A stretch of 64,000 bases of DNA. Origin: Lactococcus sp. S-13. Its GTDB lineage: Bacteria; Bacillota; Bacilli; Lactobacillales; Streptococcaceae. The stretch is from NCBI RefSeq assembly GCF_004210295.1, contig NZ_SDAK01000001.1, positions 1,116,001 through 1,180,000 on the forward strand, in the 5' to 3' direction. Every line of letters begins with the position of its first letter. Within the stretch, counting starts at the first letter, position 1. A program made the translations under genes and the position numbers. Shown here piece by piece: positions 36,825-45,167 of the stretch. Under the pieces are notes generated by a model that did not search any database, was not told the DNA's origin, and saw only the letters and a list, made by a program, of their open reading frames with translations.

Positions 36825-39023
36825 TTATTTAGCTGTTGTGATTTGCCATTGATGGTTGATTTGCGTGAGTTTTATTGCTCCTTTTTGATCTGTTCTAAGT
36901 ATTTTTACTTTATATTTTTTGAAGGTTTTCAAGGTACTTTGATTGGGATGACCATAACGGTTATTTTTTCCAACGGAAATAAGGGCAAGTTTTGGTTCAA
37001 TGGCTTTGATAAATTTTGGATTTGAACTCGTTTTGCTCCCATGATGTCCTGCTTTGAGGACATCTACTTTTAAGTTAGGATAAGTTTTTAGCAGCTTCAT
37101 TTCTCCATTTTGCTCCAAATCGCCTGTAAAAAGAAAGCTTTTGTTAAAAAACTTCCCATAAGTTACAATTGAATCGTTGTTATCTCCTTTTTGGGTGTAT
37201 CCATTTGATAAAACTTGTAAATTACTTTTGAATATCGGAATTTTGTCGCCAACTTTAGTTAAATGCAAAGCAATATGAGCCGCTTTTAATTGGGCTAAAA
37301 AAGAGCTATCTGTCAACTCTCCTGAACTAACCCAAACTTCTTTAATTTTTATCTTATCAGCTAGATTTAAAAAATCTCCAACATGATCAGCATCTGTATG
37401 TGTGAGAATCAATTGGTCAATATGACTGACTCCGACAGATTGTAGATAGGGAATGAGCGTTTTTTCTGCGTTCGTTTGTGTTTGGGCTTGTTGCCAACTT
37501 TTTTCAGGAATTGCTAGTCTTCCGCCTGTATCAATCAAAATATTTTCTTGATTAAATGTATCTTGTAGCAAAATGCTGTCTCCTTGACCTACATCAATCG
37601 CTGTGATGCTTGGATGAATTGGATTTTTACTGAAAAAAAATAACAAGATAAGGGAAAGAATTAAGCTCCAACGTCTTTTTTTCTTAGAAAAATAGTCAAT
37701 CAGTAGTCCTCCTAAAGCCAACATCATCACTAACTCTAAAGGATTAGGTTGTCCCAAAACGAATGGATAATGGAGAAAAGAATCAAGGTGCAAAACCACC
37801 TTTTCAAGCAAGCGAAAAAGAGGATTTAAATTTATTGTCAAGCCTAGTAATGATAGAGAGAAAACTCCCAAGAGTAAAGGAAGTAAAAAGCTGTCAAAAA
37901 TAACTCCAAAAATCACAGTCAGAACAATTGAAAAAGGCTGAAAAATATGAAAATCAAAGATAAGTAAAGGAAGTACCACTACCGAAAGCGCTACTGACTC
38001 TATGAGTAGCTTTCTAAGTCCTACAAACTGTTCAAAATGGCTGGTTAATAAGCTTAGCACAAAAGCATAGAGTAAAGTTAATTGCCCACCTGTTGTCAAT
38101 AAAAATTTGGGGCTGATAAGCATTAAAATTAAGGTCGTTGCAGCAATATTATCCAGTCCTGACAGACGAATATTCTTTTGAAAAAGGGCTCGTAAGACTG
38201 AAATAGAAAATCCAGTCATACAAGCATAAAAGATTGAAAAAGGAACTTGTAAAATTCTCGTACTCTCTTGGGTCATCCCTAGGCGAAGTAACAATTTACG
38301 AAAAAAAACGATGAAAAAATTCACTTGCATTCCTGAGAGAGCAAAAAGGTGAATGATTCCTAAAGAACTATAAATATCACTCATTTGACTGAAGTCTTTG
38401 CTCAAAAAACCAAAAAGTAGACCTGTTAAATAATCACTCATAGGTTGTGGAAAATGATTTTGCGCCCAAACAATTGCTTTGCGGCGAAGAAGGTGAACAT
38501 CAAAGTTTGATTTTAATTCTACTCTTTTGACATCTTTAATCGTAATTTGGGCGTAGATATTTTGACTTGCAAAATATTTTTGAGCGTCAAAACCGTTGAA
38601 ATTACGTTTTTGCTCAGGAAACTCTACGTTTCCCGTGAAATAAATATCGCAATTTTGAATCAGATTTTTATAAAATCTTTGCTCTTTGGGAGATTTTAGA
38701 GTGTAGTAAACCTGATATTTTTGAGCCTTGTTTTTTCCTTGAAAGCTGAGGAGATCACCATTGACCTGAATGCTGTCTATAATGGGACTAATTTGAGAGA
38801 GTTTTGGCAGAGGCTGGCTCATTTTTACTTGATTATTTATTTTTATCAAAGTGAAAAAGATCGCAAGAACAGATAAAAGAAGCACGAAAGAATAATATTT
38901 TCTGTATAAAGCAAAAATAAACGAACAAATGAAGATAAGGAAAATCAGCCAATTAAAACAAAAGATGCTGAAATACATCAATACTGCCAAATAGGCAAGA
39001 AAAATCAGTGGAAATTTAATCAA
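36825..39023 (-). CDS. comEC: Competence DNA-uptake channel ComEC
   Basis: 732 residues. N-terminal hydrophobic helices and an OB-like segment, a competence membrane domain (about 200-460, LFGFLSKDFSQMSD and IIHLFALSGMQV), then a metallo-beta-lactamase-like domain (about 470-732) with AIDVGQGDSILL and LTHTDADHVGD. It carries single-stranded DNA across the membrane during transformation. The apparent start is TTG at 39023 overlapping comEA by 8 bp; an ATG at 38975 is the alternative. Confidence 0.92.
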   Translation of the reverse strand: MIKFPLIFLAYLAVLMYFSIFCFNWLIFLIFICSFIFALYRKYYSFVLLLSVLAIFFTLIKINNQVKMSQPLPKLSQISPIIDSIQVNGDLLSFQGKNKAQKYQVYYTLKSPKEQRFYKNLIQNCDIYFTGNVEFPEQKRNFNGFDAQKYFASQNIYAQITIKDVKRVELKSNFDVHLLRRKAIVWAQNHFPQPMSDYLTGLLFGFLSKDFSQMSDIYSSLGIIHLFALSGMQVNFFIVFFRKLLLRLGMTQESTRILQVPFSIFYACMTGFSISVLRALFQKNIRLSGLDNIAATTLILMLISPKFLLTTGGQLTLLYAFVLSLLTSHFEQFVGLRKLLIESVALSVVVLPLLIFDFHIFQPFSIVLTVIFGVIFDSFLLPLLLGVFSLSLLGLTINLNPLFRLLEKVVLHLDSFLHYPFVLGQPNPLELVMMLALGGLLIDYFSKKKRRWSLILSLILLFFFSKNPIHPSITAIDVGQGDSILLQDTFNQENILIDTGGRLAIPEKSWQQAQTQTNAEKTLIPYLQSVGVSHIDQLILTHTDADHVGDFLNLADKIKIKEVWVSSGELTDSSFLAQLKAAHIALHLTKVGDKIPIFKSNLQVLSNGYTQKGDNNDSIVTYGKFFNKSFLFTGDLEQNGEMKLLKTYPNLKVDVLKAGHHGSKTSSNPKFIKAIEPKLALISVGKNNRYGHPNQSTLKTFKKYKVKILRTDQKGAIKLTQINHQWQITTAK

Positions 39024-39684
39024 AGCAGATACTGTCTTTCAATTTTTCAAGTGTTTTATCACCAAAACCAGCAACATTTCCTAGGTCATCAAGAGTTTGG
39101 AAAGGTCCATTTTTTGTGCGATAGTCAATAATATCCTGAGCTTTTTTATCACCAATGCCATTTAAAGTTTCTAATTCTGCTAAGTCAGCGCTGTTAATGT
39201 CAACTTTTTTATCAGCTGTTGAATCTTGCGATGTCAATGTATTTGACGTATTGATTGTTGATGAGGCTTCTTGTCCACTGCTTAAAGGGGGCGTTTCACC
39301 TATTTTGGCAACATCAATCACTTCTTCATCTTTGAGTTTAGCAGCAAGATTTACTGTTTTTTGATCGGCATCACTGGTAAAACCTCCTGCCATTTTTATC
39401 AAATCATCCACACGATCATCAGCTGCAAGTTTGTAGACGGCTGGTTTGACCACGGCTCCTTTCAAATCAACCATAATTGTTGCGTGAGAGGACGGTGAGG
39501 AGGAAGTTTGAGTTTGGCTGGCTCGCTGCTTGAAGGAACTTTGAGGTAAAGCTGTCGCAGATAGTGTCTCAACTGGCTGGTGGTGTTGGGTAATTAGATA
39601 AAAGATTCCGCCTGCTAGCACTGCTAGACTTGCAAGAAGAATAATTTTCCAATATTCTTTTAGTTTTTCTAATAAATTTTCCAT
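39016..39684 (-). CDS. comEA: Competence DNA receptor ComEA
   Basis: 222 residues. A membrane anchor (about 13-31), an SLBB-type domain (about 70-127, MVDLKGAVVKPAVYKLAADD) and a C-terminal helix-hairpin-helix DNA-binding domain (160-222, VDINSADLAELETLNGIG). It binds incoming double-stranded DNA outside the cell. No Shine-Dalgarno precedes the ATG and a Com-box-like TTTTTTTCGTATA lies 7 nt upstream. Confidence 0.93.
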   Translation of the reverse strand: MENLLEKLKEYWKIILLASLAVLAGGIFYLITQHHQPVETLSATALPQSSFKQRASQTQTSSSPSSHATIMVDLKGAVVKPAVYKLAADDRVDDLIKMAGGFTSDADQKTVNLAAKLKDEEVIDVAKIGETPPLSSGQEASSTINTSNTLTSQDSTADKKVDINSADLAELETLNGIGDKKAQDIIDYRTKNGPFQTLDDLGNVAGFGDKTLEKLKDSICFD

Positions 39685-39691
39685 ACTTTTA

Positions 39692-39704
39692 TATACGAAA
39701 AAAA
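39692..39704 (-). promoter_or_regulatory. Possible ComX (Com-box) promoter element of comEA
   Basis: Minus-strand TTTTTTTCGTATA, with TTCGTATA differing from the streptococcal Com-box TACGAATA at two positions. It ends 7 nt before the ATG, which would give a leaderless message. No sigma-A promoter is seen. Confidence 0.45.
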
Positions 39705-39730
39705 TGTAGATTTGTTTCTAAAAATATAAA

Positions 39731-39758
39731 AAAAGTCTGTTTGGGTAAACAGACTTTT
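39731..39758 (-). terminator. Terminator of the XRE/ABC exporter operon
   Basis: Perfect stem AAAAGTCTGTTT / AAACAGACTTTT with loop GGGT and A/T runs on both sides, 3 nt after the stop of the 72-residue ORF. Confidence 0.9.
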
Positions 39759-39761
39759 TAT

Positions 39762-39980
39762 TTATTTGTATAAAATCAAGTAACGAACCGCTGAGGCCCA
39801 GAGTGCTGTCATGCCGCTACTTAGTTTGACATCAACGATTTCGTAACCTTGTGCTTGAATTTCGTGCAGGGTTTCTTCTAAAGCTCGATTAAATTCTGCA
39901 TCGGCGCGTTCCATGCCAATTTTTGTTTCTACGGTCAAAACATAGCTATGGATATAACCTGTTTTTTCTTCAAATTTCAT
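39762..39980 (-). CDS. Hypothetical 72-residue protein
   Basis: Soluble small protein: MKFEEKTGYIHSYVLTVET, a helical stretch FNRALEETLHEIQAQGYEIV, then DVKLSSGMTALWASAVRYLI. The layout, with a helix followed by GYEIVDVK and a final strand, recalls DUF4177-like small proteins, but I cannot confirm it. It follows the ABC permease by 10 nt and is the last gene before the operon terminator. Confidence 0.6.
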   Translation of the reverse strand: MKFEEKTGYIHSYVLTVETKIGMERADAEFNRALEETLHEIQAQGYEIVDVKLSSGMTALWASAVRYLILYK

Positions 39981-39990
39981 CTTTTCGCTC

Positions 39991-41346
39991 CTATTTCAAA
40001 ATAAAACGATAAAGTAATACAGCAAGAATGATTAGTAAGGCAATCACTAAACGTAGAGGTGAGTTTTTACGCCAGATGTTTTTCTTTTTGTCAGTTACTT
40101 GTTCTTTGATTTTTTTATTTTTCAAATCACGACCGGTAATGCTCTTAATGAGCTGTCCAAAAATTTTTTCATCACTGTAAGAGAGGACGTTGCGGGCATA
40201 AATTTTTTCTCCTGCTTTGGCGATTGCTAAAGTTGCTAAAAGCTGCAAAAGAAAGGCTATCCAGGCTTCCGCAGGAGTAGAGTATTGAATGGCAAAACGG
40301 CTGGTCATCAATGTTGGACTGACAAAGGGAATAAAACTAAGCACACGTAAGATAAGATTCCCTGGTACAGTCGCTCCAGCTATTCCTCCGATATAACCTA
40401 CCATTGCCAAGAAAGCAATCGGTTGGGTAGCTTGTTGGACTTGGGCTTGTTCATTGACTAGTGAAGCAACGATTGAGGCTAAAATCAGATAACCTAAGAT
40501 TCCCACAAGCGACATCAAGACCAGATAGACTCCAAAACCAACGGTAATCCCCGTGAGCATTTCACTAATGGCTTTAATTTGATCAAGATTTCTGATGAAT
40601 GGATAGGCAGCAGCAAATCCCGCGATGTAGATACCGATTTGTGTTGCAAGTAGGAGAATAACACCAATAATTTTTCCGTAGTATTGGACATTTGAACTGG
40701 TTGCTGCGAGCAAGGTTTCCATGATTCGACTAGATTTTTCGTTACCAATCTCTTGACCGATAATACCCACGTACATCATCATGAGGGCAAAAATCAAAAT
40801 TGAGGCAATGGAGCCAATGGCGATATTAGCCCCTGTCCGGGCGTCTCCACCAGTCGTCTGACCACTCTTGGTCTGTGTTTTTATGGTGAGGTGAGCAGGG
40901 CTAAGCAAGCTTTTTACATCTTCTGCTGACAAGGAGAGTCTAGCAGCGGTGTTCGAGATGTTAACTTGCGTCAGCGCACTTTGAAAGCTTGTTTGGTCAA
41001 ATTTGACGCCTGATCTACTGTCGGTAACTAGGGTGTATTTACCATTTTCTTCTGTTAGAAAGCCGTCAATTTTTCCAGCAGAGAGCTGGTGCTCTGCTTG
41101 GCTTAGTGTGGGTTCGTTGCTGATGTCAGCTTTGATATTTTGATCTGCTTTGAGAACTTGAGCCAGAGCGGGATTAGCCACTACTGCCATTTGTGGAGTT
41201 TGATTCATTCCACTGCTGATGAGTAGACCTATCACTAGATAGATTGCAGAAAGGAGAAATGGGGAGATTACTAGCGCCCAAAAACCGACACCCTTGATTC
41301 GATTACGATAGATATTTTTGGCGACTAGCCATGTTTGATTGTTCAT
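39991..41346 (-). CDS. ABC-2 type (NatB-like) exporter permease
   Basis: 451 residues. A membrane helix near the N-terminus (about 22-44), an extracellular domain (about 45-165) and a group of helices to about residue 370, with the NatB/YhaP pattern FALMMMYVGIIGQEIGNEKSSRIMETLLAATSS. Its ATG overlaps the ATPase stop as ATGA. A polybasic tail and a final helix (about 430-450) follow. The exported substrate is unknown. Confidence 0.85.
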   Translation of the reverse strand: MNNQTWLVAKNIYRNRIKGVGFWALVISPFLLSAIYLVIGLLISSGMNQTPQMAVVANPALAQVLKADQNIKADISNEPTLSQAEHQLSAGKIDGFLTEENGKYTLVTDSRSGVKFDQTSFQSALTQVNISNTAARLSLSAEDVKSLLSPAHLTIKTQTKSGQTTGGDARTGANIAIGSIASILIFALMMMYVGIIGQEIGNEKSSRIMETLLAATSSNVQYYGKIIGVILLLATQIGIYIAGFAAAYPFIRNLDQIKAISEMLTGITVGFGVYLVLMSLVGILGYLILASIVASLVNEQAQVQQATQPIAFLAMVGYIGGIAGATVPGNLILRVLSFIPFVSPTLMTSRFAIQYSTPAEAWIAFLLQLLATLAIAKAGEKIYARNVLSYSDEKIFGQLIKSITGRDLKNKKIKEQVTDKKKNIWRKNSPLRLVIALLIILAVLLYRFILK

Positions 41347-42263
41347 TTGTTACGCCCTCCATTTTCAGCATTTTTTTCGGCAACTTCCATACGGAAAATT
41401 TCATCAAGTGAGGGAGGCGATTGAACAAAGGCTTGGACATAACCGTCTCTGGTAACGCTTTGGAAAATTTCTCGTCCCACGCTTGCTTCGGAAATTTTTA
41501 CTGAACGTCCAGTTCCTTTTTTTTCAATCTTTTCTACGCCTGGAAGCCTCAGAAGCTCTTCTGTGGGTACTTCAGATTCCAGATAGATGCGTGTTCTGCC
41601 ATAGCTTTCTCGAATGCTTTGGACGGTGCCTTGCAAAATGGTTTTTCCGTCTTTGAGCATCAAGAGGTGATCCGAGAGGAGTTCAACGTCACTCATGTTG
41701 TGGTTGGAAAAGATAACTGCTGCTCCGTTATCTCGGCTACGCTTAATTTCATTACGCAACAGCTCGGTGTTGACGGGGTCAAGTCCAGTGAAAGGTTCGT
41801 CTAAAATTAAAAATTCAGGTTCATGAATCAAAGTGGCAATAAATTGTATTTTTTGGGCATTCCCTTTGGAGAGGGTCTGAACTTTGTCGCTTGCTTTACC
41901 GACGACTTCTAAGCGCTTCAACCAATCCTGAAGCTTGAGTCGAGCATCGGGTCTTTTCATGCCGTGTAATTCGGCGAAGTAAAGAATTTGGTCTTCTACT
42001 GTCATTTTTTGGTAGAGGCCGCGCTCTTCAGGAAGAAAACCGATTTTTTGTTTGAGTTTTTGGGTGATTGGCTCATTTTGCCAAGTGATTTGACCTTGGT
42101 CTGCTCCAATAAATCCTAAAATCATCCGAAAAGTAGTGGTTTTCCCGGCACCGTTTTGTCCAATCAGGCCCATAACTTCGCCTTGTTGGACGGTCATGTT
42201 GAGATTGTCAACAGCTACTTTTTCTCCAAAGTTTTTGTAAACTTGATCAATCTTTAGGGTCAT
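41343..42263 (-). CDS. ABC exporter ATPase (NatA-like)
   Basis: 306 residues. Walker A GQNGAGKTT, Q-loop FLPEERGLYQKM, signature LSKGNAQKIQF, Walker B LILDEPFTGLD and switch His in FSNHNMSDVE. The C-terminal extension (about 220-306) is characteristic of NatA/YhaQ ATPases. The start at 42263 has GAGG 8 nt upstream; ten in-frame upstream codons lie in the leader. Confidence 0.88.
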   Translation of the reverse strand: MTLKIDQVYKNFGEKVAVDNLNMTVQQGEVMGLIGQNGAGKTTTFRMILGFIGADQGQITWQNEPITQKLKQKIGFLPEERGLYQKMTVEDQILYFAELHGMKRPDARLKLQDWLKRLEVVGKASDKVQTLSKGNAQKIQFIATLIHEPEFLILDEPFTGLDPVNTELLRNEIKRSRDNGAAVIFSNHNMSDVELLSDHLLMLKDGKTILQGTVQSIRESYGRTRIYLESEVPTEELLRLPGVEKIEKKGTGRSVKISEASVGREIFQSVTRDGYVQAFVQSPPSLDEIFRMEVAEKNAENGGRNK

Positions 42264-42291
42264 AAAACTTCCTCTTTTTTCTATTTTTTTC

Positions 42292-42300
42292 ATTATATCA
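42292..42300 (-). promoter_or_regulatory. Extended -10 promoter of the ABC exporter genes
   Basis: TGA-TATAAT on the minus strand, 28 nt before the ATPase ATG. The -35 is poor. The exporter may thus be expressed separately from the XRE operon. Confidence 0.5.
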
Positions 42301-42341
42301 TTTTATTATCATTTGATAGAGTGATATTTGCAGTTTTTATC

Positions 42342-42878
42342 TTACTTTTCATTGTGCTTTTTTTCTAAATGCCAGCCGAAAAGGACAAGTCCGAAAACCA
42401 AAGCTGTCCATGTGCTTGCGAGGAATTGCCAAGCGTTTTGGCTCAAGTGTCCTGCGTGCAGAAAGCCTCTTGAACGATTCAAAAGATCAAAAAGATTCAA
42501 AAGGCTGATGATACCATAAACTAATGTTAAAAGTTTGAAAAATCCTAAGCGCTTGCTGTCAAAATGTTGTCCAAAATAAGCGCCACGTAGAATATTTTCG
42601 GTCAGATAATAAAGCGAAGCTAATCCTGCAATCAATAGGTTTTGCAGGTTTAGGCTCAGCCATTTTTCGGGCATGAGTGTGCTGAACAGACCGCTAATGA
42701 GGAGTAGGATTGCAACAAAGATAAGGGTGTGTTGGGCCGTTTTGCCTTTAATCAGGCGTTGTCGTTCGTCAAGTTGGTTAGGACTGGTTTTTTTACGGTG
42801 GTTGTAGAGGAAGCCCAAGCCGATGAGTAATAGGCCACACAGGATTCCTGTGATGACTCCGAGTTGATAAGTATTCAT
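42342..42878 (-). CDS. DERQ-motif membrane protein 2
   Basis: 178 residues with about five membrane helices. After the first helix comes the cytoplasmic motif NQLDERQRLIKGK, shared with the preceding gene. Charged C-terminal end WHLEKKHNEK. I do not recognise the family; the layout resembles small membrane proteins often found beside short XRE regulators. AAGGAG precedes the ATG. Confidence 0.7.
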   Translation of the reverse strand: MNTYQLGVITGILCGLLLIGLGFLYNHRKKTSPNQLDERQRLIKGKTAQHTLIFVAILLLISGLFSTLMPEKWLSLNLQNLLIAGLASLYYLTENILRGAYFGQHFDSKRLGFFKLLTLVYGIISLLNLFDLLNRSRGFLHAGHLSQNAWQFLASTWTALVFGLVLFGWHLEKKHNEK

Positions 42879-42904
42879 TTTTTCTCCTTTATTTTTTGTG
42901 AGCT

Positions 42905-43531
42905 TTAGTGGTATTTATTCCATAGGTATTTGAGAACAGAAAGGAGGCCGATTTCCAACCAGAAAATCCCCATGCCAAGCTCCAAGAGTTGTGAGTTGAA
43001 GGCGAGGTAGCGTTCGGTAAGGGCTGAATAGATAAAGAAAACGCCAAAGGCAATGAAGAAAATATTCCACAAAGGGCTATATAGCCAGCTTTTTGCTTGA
43101 ATGCTGTAACTGTCGCGCAAAATCAGTTCGCCAACAACAATAATCATGACGGTATAGGCCAGAATAAACGTTGCATTAGCTAGAGAAATCGGAAGTTTTC
43201 CACCGTCACTGGCATAAAATGAAAGGAGAGTATTGCCAATCATGAGGAGGAAAAAGCCACGGGTATAGACTTCCCCACGAATCTTTTTTTGACGTTCGTC
43301 AAGGCTGGGTTTGACCGGAGCTTTACGCGACTGGTAGGGAATGAAACTTTCTTGAGTTTTTTCTTTACTGCTGGGAGAGAGGAGCAGAATGAGACCTGCA
43401 ATGATGAGGGCTACGCTGATGAGATTGAAAATCAGGCCAATTGTGGCGTAGATGAAAATCCCAGTGGCAAGGCCTATGGCGATGAGGATAAGCGCGAGCT
43501 TGGTGTTTGGTTTTTGAAATAATTTTTTCAT
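42905..43531 (-). CDS. DERQ-motif membrane protein 1
   Basis: 208 residues. Two N-terminal helices (about 12-52), the cytoplasmic motif PSLDERQKKIRGEVYTRG, then four helices. It is probably distantly related to the next gene, with which it shares LDERQ and similar helix order. GAAAGG lies upstream. The function is unknown; it follows the XRE regulator by 24 nt. Confidence 0.7.
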   Translation of the reverse strand: MKKLFQKPNTKLALILIAIGLATGIFIYATIGLIFNLISVALIIAGLILLLSPSSKEKTQESFIPYQSRKAPVKPSLDERQKKIRGEVYTRGFFLLMIGNTLLSFYASDGGKLPISLANATFILAYTVMIIVVGELILRDSYSIQAKSWLYSPLWNIFFIAFGVFFIYSALTERYLAFNSQLLELGMGIFWLEIGLLSVLKYLWNKYH

Positions 43532-43555
43532 CTGGGGTTTGCCTTTCTTTGTTTT

Positions 43556-43759
43556 TCAGTCCTCTTCCCAAAAAAGTTCGTCGAGTGTTTTTCCAAGAGC
43601 TTTACAAATATCGATGCACAGGCTAATTGTGGGATTGTAATTACCTGATTCGACAGCGACAATGGTTTGTCTGGTGACGTTCACGGCTTGGGCTAAATCG
43701 TTTTGGGTCATGTCTTTCAAGGCTCTGGCGGCTTTGAGTTTTAGATTTTTTTGCTGCAC
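43556..43759 (-). CDS. Small XRE-family regulator
   Basis: 67 residues, essentially one helix-turn-helix: [38 protein letters not shown], then [13 protein letters not shown]. This compact type usually represses its own operon. The start is GTG at 43759 (VQQKNLKL), with AGAGG 8 nt upstream; the longer ORF would start at the transcription start. A 12-bp inverted repeat overlapping its promoter is the likely operator. Confidence 0.85.
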   Translation of the reverse strand: MQQKNLKLKAARALKDMTQNDLAQAVNVTRQTIVAVESGNYNPTISLCIDICKALGKTLDELFWEED

Positions 43760-43798
43760 TTTGCTGACCTCTTTTCTTTGATTGATATTTCTAAACAA

Positions 43799-43837
43799 AT
43801 TATATGATATAGTTTCCTAAATGTCAACTATATCATA
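43799..43837 (-). promoter_or_regulatory. XRE operon promoter and 12-bp inverted-repeat operator
   Basis: Consensus promoter TTGACA (43822-43827), 17 bp, TATAAT (43799-43804) on the minus strand. TATGATATAGTT (43803-43814) and AACTATATCATA (43826-43837) are perfect inverted copies, one overlapping the -10 edge and the other the -35 edge, so bound protein would block polymerase. Confidence 0.85.
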
Positions 43838-43863
43838 CTTTTTGTTTTTAATGGTTAAATAAA

Positions 43864-43888
43864 AAAATCACATTTTACTGTGATTTTT
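43864..43888 (-). terminator. Terminator overlapping the stop of the 136-residue gene
   Basis: Stem AAAATCACA / TGTGATTTT (43864-43872, 43879-43887), loop contains the TAA stop; T7 on the minus strand. Confidence 0.8.
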
Positions 43889-44285
43889 GTCTGGCCAATC
43901 GAATTTGATTGCGCAAGCCGATAAAGGCCAAAAGGACAAACAGCATACTTCCTGTAAATGCTGCGCCAGCTGGGCTGATGTGATTATTTTCCCAAAAGAG
44001 GCTGTGGCCTTCGAGCAAATAGATGCTGGTGTTAATCAAATCTGCCGCGAAAATCAGAAATAGTAAGCTCAACAAGATCTTGAGTTCGCGCATTTGGCGA
44101 AATTGGACGCCCAATCGCCAGATTCGAAAGCTGATAAAGCCAATGAGTAGGCTCATAAAGAGATAAATCATCTCAAAATTTTGGAGCCAATAGAAGTGCT
44201 GACTTTCGAGCGCAAAGCCCAGAACAACAAGGATTCCCGCAAAAATGACCGAGGGGATGATGATATACCAGATAATTTTGTTCAT
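43875..44285 (-). CDS. Four-helix membrane protein
   Basis: 136 residues, four membrane helices with short loops: IIWYIIIPSVIFAGILVVL, FEMIYLFMSLLIGFISF, LKILLSLLFLIFAADLI and GAAFTGSMLFVLLAFIGL, ending in a basic tail. I do not recognise it. The start at 44285 has AAAGGAG upstream. It lies upstream of the XRE gene on the same strand but has its own terminator. Confidence 0.65.
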   Translation of the reverse strand: MNKIIWYIIIPSVIFAGILVVLGFALESQHFYWLQNFEMIYLFMSLLIGFISFRIWRLGVQFRQMRELKILLSLLFLIFAADLINTSIYLLEGHSLFWENNHISPAGAAFTGSMLFVLLAFIGLRNQIRLARQKSQ

Positions 44286-44371
44286 TTTTTCTCCTTTTTT
44301 ATTCACTTTTATCTAATATTATTTTAATATTTTTGCCATGAATCGCAAAATGGTTTACGTAAGTATTTTGG

Positions 44372-44425
44372 AAAGGAGAGAAATTGCTGACGGATTTAGT
44401 TTTGACAGAGAAATTACTGACGAAA
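44372..44425. repeat. CTGACG repeats, reverse orientation, 30-bp period
   Basis: CTGACG at 44387 and 44417, each preceded by GAGAAATT, 30 bp apart. They follow the GNAT terminator. Confidence 0.75.
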
Positions 44426-44427
44426 AA

Positions 44428-44451
44428 AATCTTGGTTAAGATTCCAAGATT
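44428..44451 (-). terminator. Terminator overlapping the GNAT stop codon
   Basis: Perfect stem AATCTTGG / CCAAGATT (44428-44435, 44444-44451) with the TAA stop in the loop and T7 on the minus strand, the T run leading into a CTGACG repeat. Confidence 0.85.
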
Positions 44452-44999
44452 TCTGTGAGTTTTTGAGAAGAAAGAGCTGATATGGGCTTGGGGGGGTGTA
44501 CTTCTGCTTTGGTTTGCAAGGGTAATTCAAGCCAGACAATGCCGTACCATTGGCCAAATTTGTAGCCTGAATTTTGGAAAAATCCAATTTGTTGAAAGCC
44601 AAATTTTTGGTGAAAGCCGATGCTTTCGGGGTTGGGCGAGGTGATGCAAGCGTAGGCCCGTTGATAGTTGAGTAGGGTCAAAAGGCGTAATAATTTTTGA
44701 TAAAGCTGCGTGCCTGCACCGTGCTGACGCTCATTTTCATCGAGATAAATTGATAATTCCACAACCCAATCATAAGCCGCCCGTGTGCGATAAGGGCTGG
44801 CGTAAGCATAACCAATGATTTTCTCATTTTCAAGGGCGACAAGATAGGGAAATTTGCTGCCAATTTGTTCAATTCTGCTGGCAAATTCACTCAGGCTTGG
44901 CAAGTCGTATTCAAAAGTAATTGCTGTGTTTTCCACATAGGGTTTGTAAATGGCCAGCAGAGCGGCTGCATCAGCTTTTGTTGCTAATCTAAATCTCAT
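44436..44999 (-). CDS. GNAT acetyltransferase, phosphinothricin-acetyltransferase-like
   Basis: 187 residues. Opens MRFRLATKADAAALLAIY and continues YVENTAITFEYDLPS, a pattern typical of the Pat/YwnH branch that acetylates phosphinothricin-like or methionine-derivative amino groups. The acetyl-CoA motif is ENERQHGAGTQLYQKLL, with the usual RGxG partly altered, and NPESIGFHQKFGF follows. A C-terminal tail of about 20 residues is extra. The GAGGTG site precedes the ATG. Confidence 0.8.
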   Translation of the reverse strand: MRFRLATKADAAALLAIYKPYVENTAITFEYDLPSLSEFASRIEQIGSKFPYLVALENEKIIGYAYASPYRTRAAYDWVVELSIYLDENERQHGAGTQLYQKLLRLLTLLNYQRAYACITSPNPESIGFHQKFGFQQIGFFQNSGYKFGQWYGIVWLELPLQTKAEVHPPKPISALSSQKLTEILES

Positions 45000-45023
45000 T
45001 TTTTCACCTCAGACTTTTTTTCT

Positions 45024-45029
45024 ATTATA
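45024..45029 (-). promoter_or_regulatory. -10 box of the GNAT gene
   Basis: TATAAT on the minus strand, 24 nt before the ATG. The region where a -35 box is expected lies inside a CTGACG repeat copy, so this promoter may depend on the repeat. Confidence 0.45.
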
Positions 45030-45039
45030 CACTTTTTTA

Positions 45040-45118
45040 CTGACGAAAAGCATCCGTCAGTGATTTTTCTTGGAGAATTTACTGACGAAAACTTCGTCAG
45101 AGGAGAAGATTTACTGAC
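45040..45118. repeat. CTGACG/CGTCAG repeats between GNAT and anion permease genes
   Basis: CTGACG at 45040, 45082 and 45113, CGTCAG at 45055 and 45095. Spacings are 42 and 31 bp. Hairpins CTGACG-N/CGTCAG form twice. Confidence 0.85.
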
Positions 45119-45137
45119 GAAAATTTTGGTAAATGAA

Positions 45138-45160
45138 AAAGCTGGTAAACTACCAACTTT
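45138..45160 (-). terminator. Anion permease terminator
   Basis: AAAGCTGGTA / TACCAACTTT (one mismatch) with loop AAC, followed on the minus strand by T-rich sequence, 8 nt after the permease stop. Confidence 0.7.
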
Positions 45161-45167
45161 CATTTGT

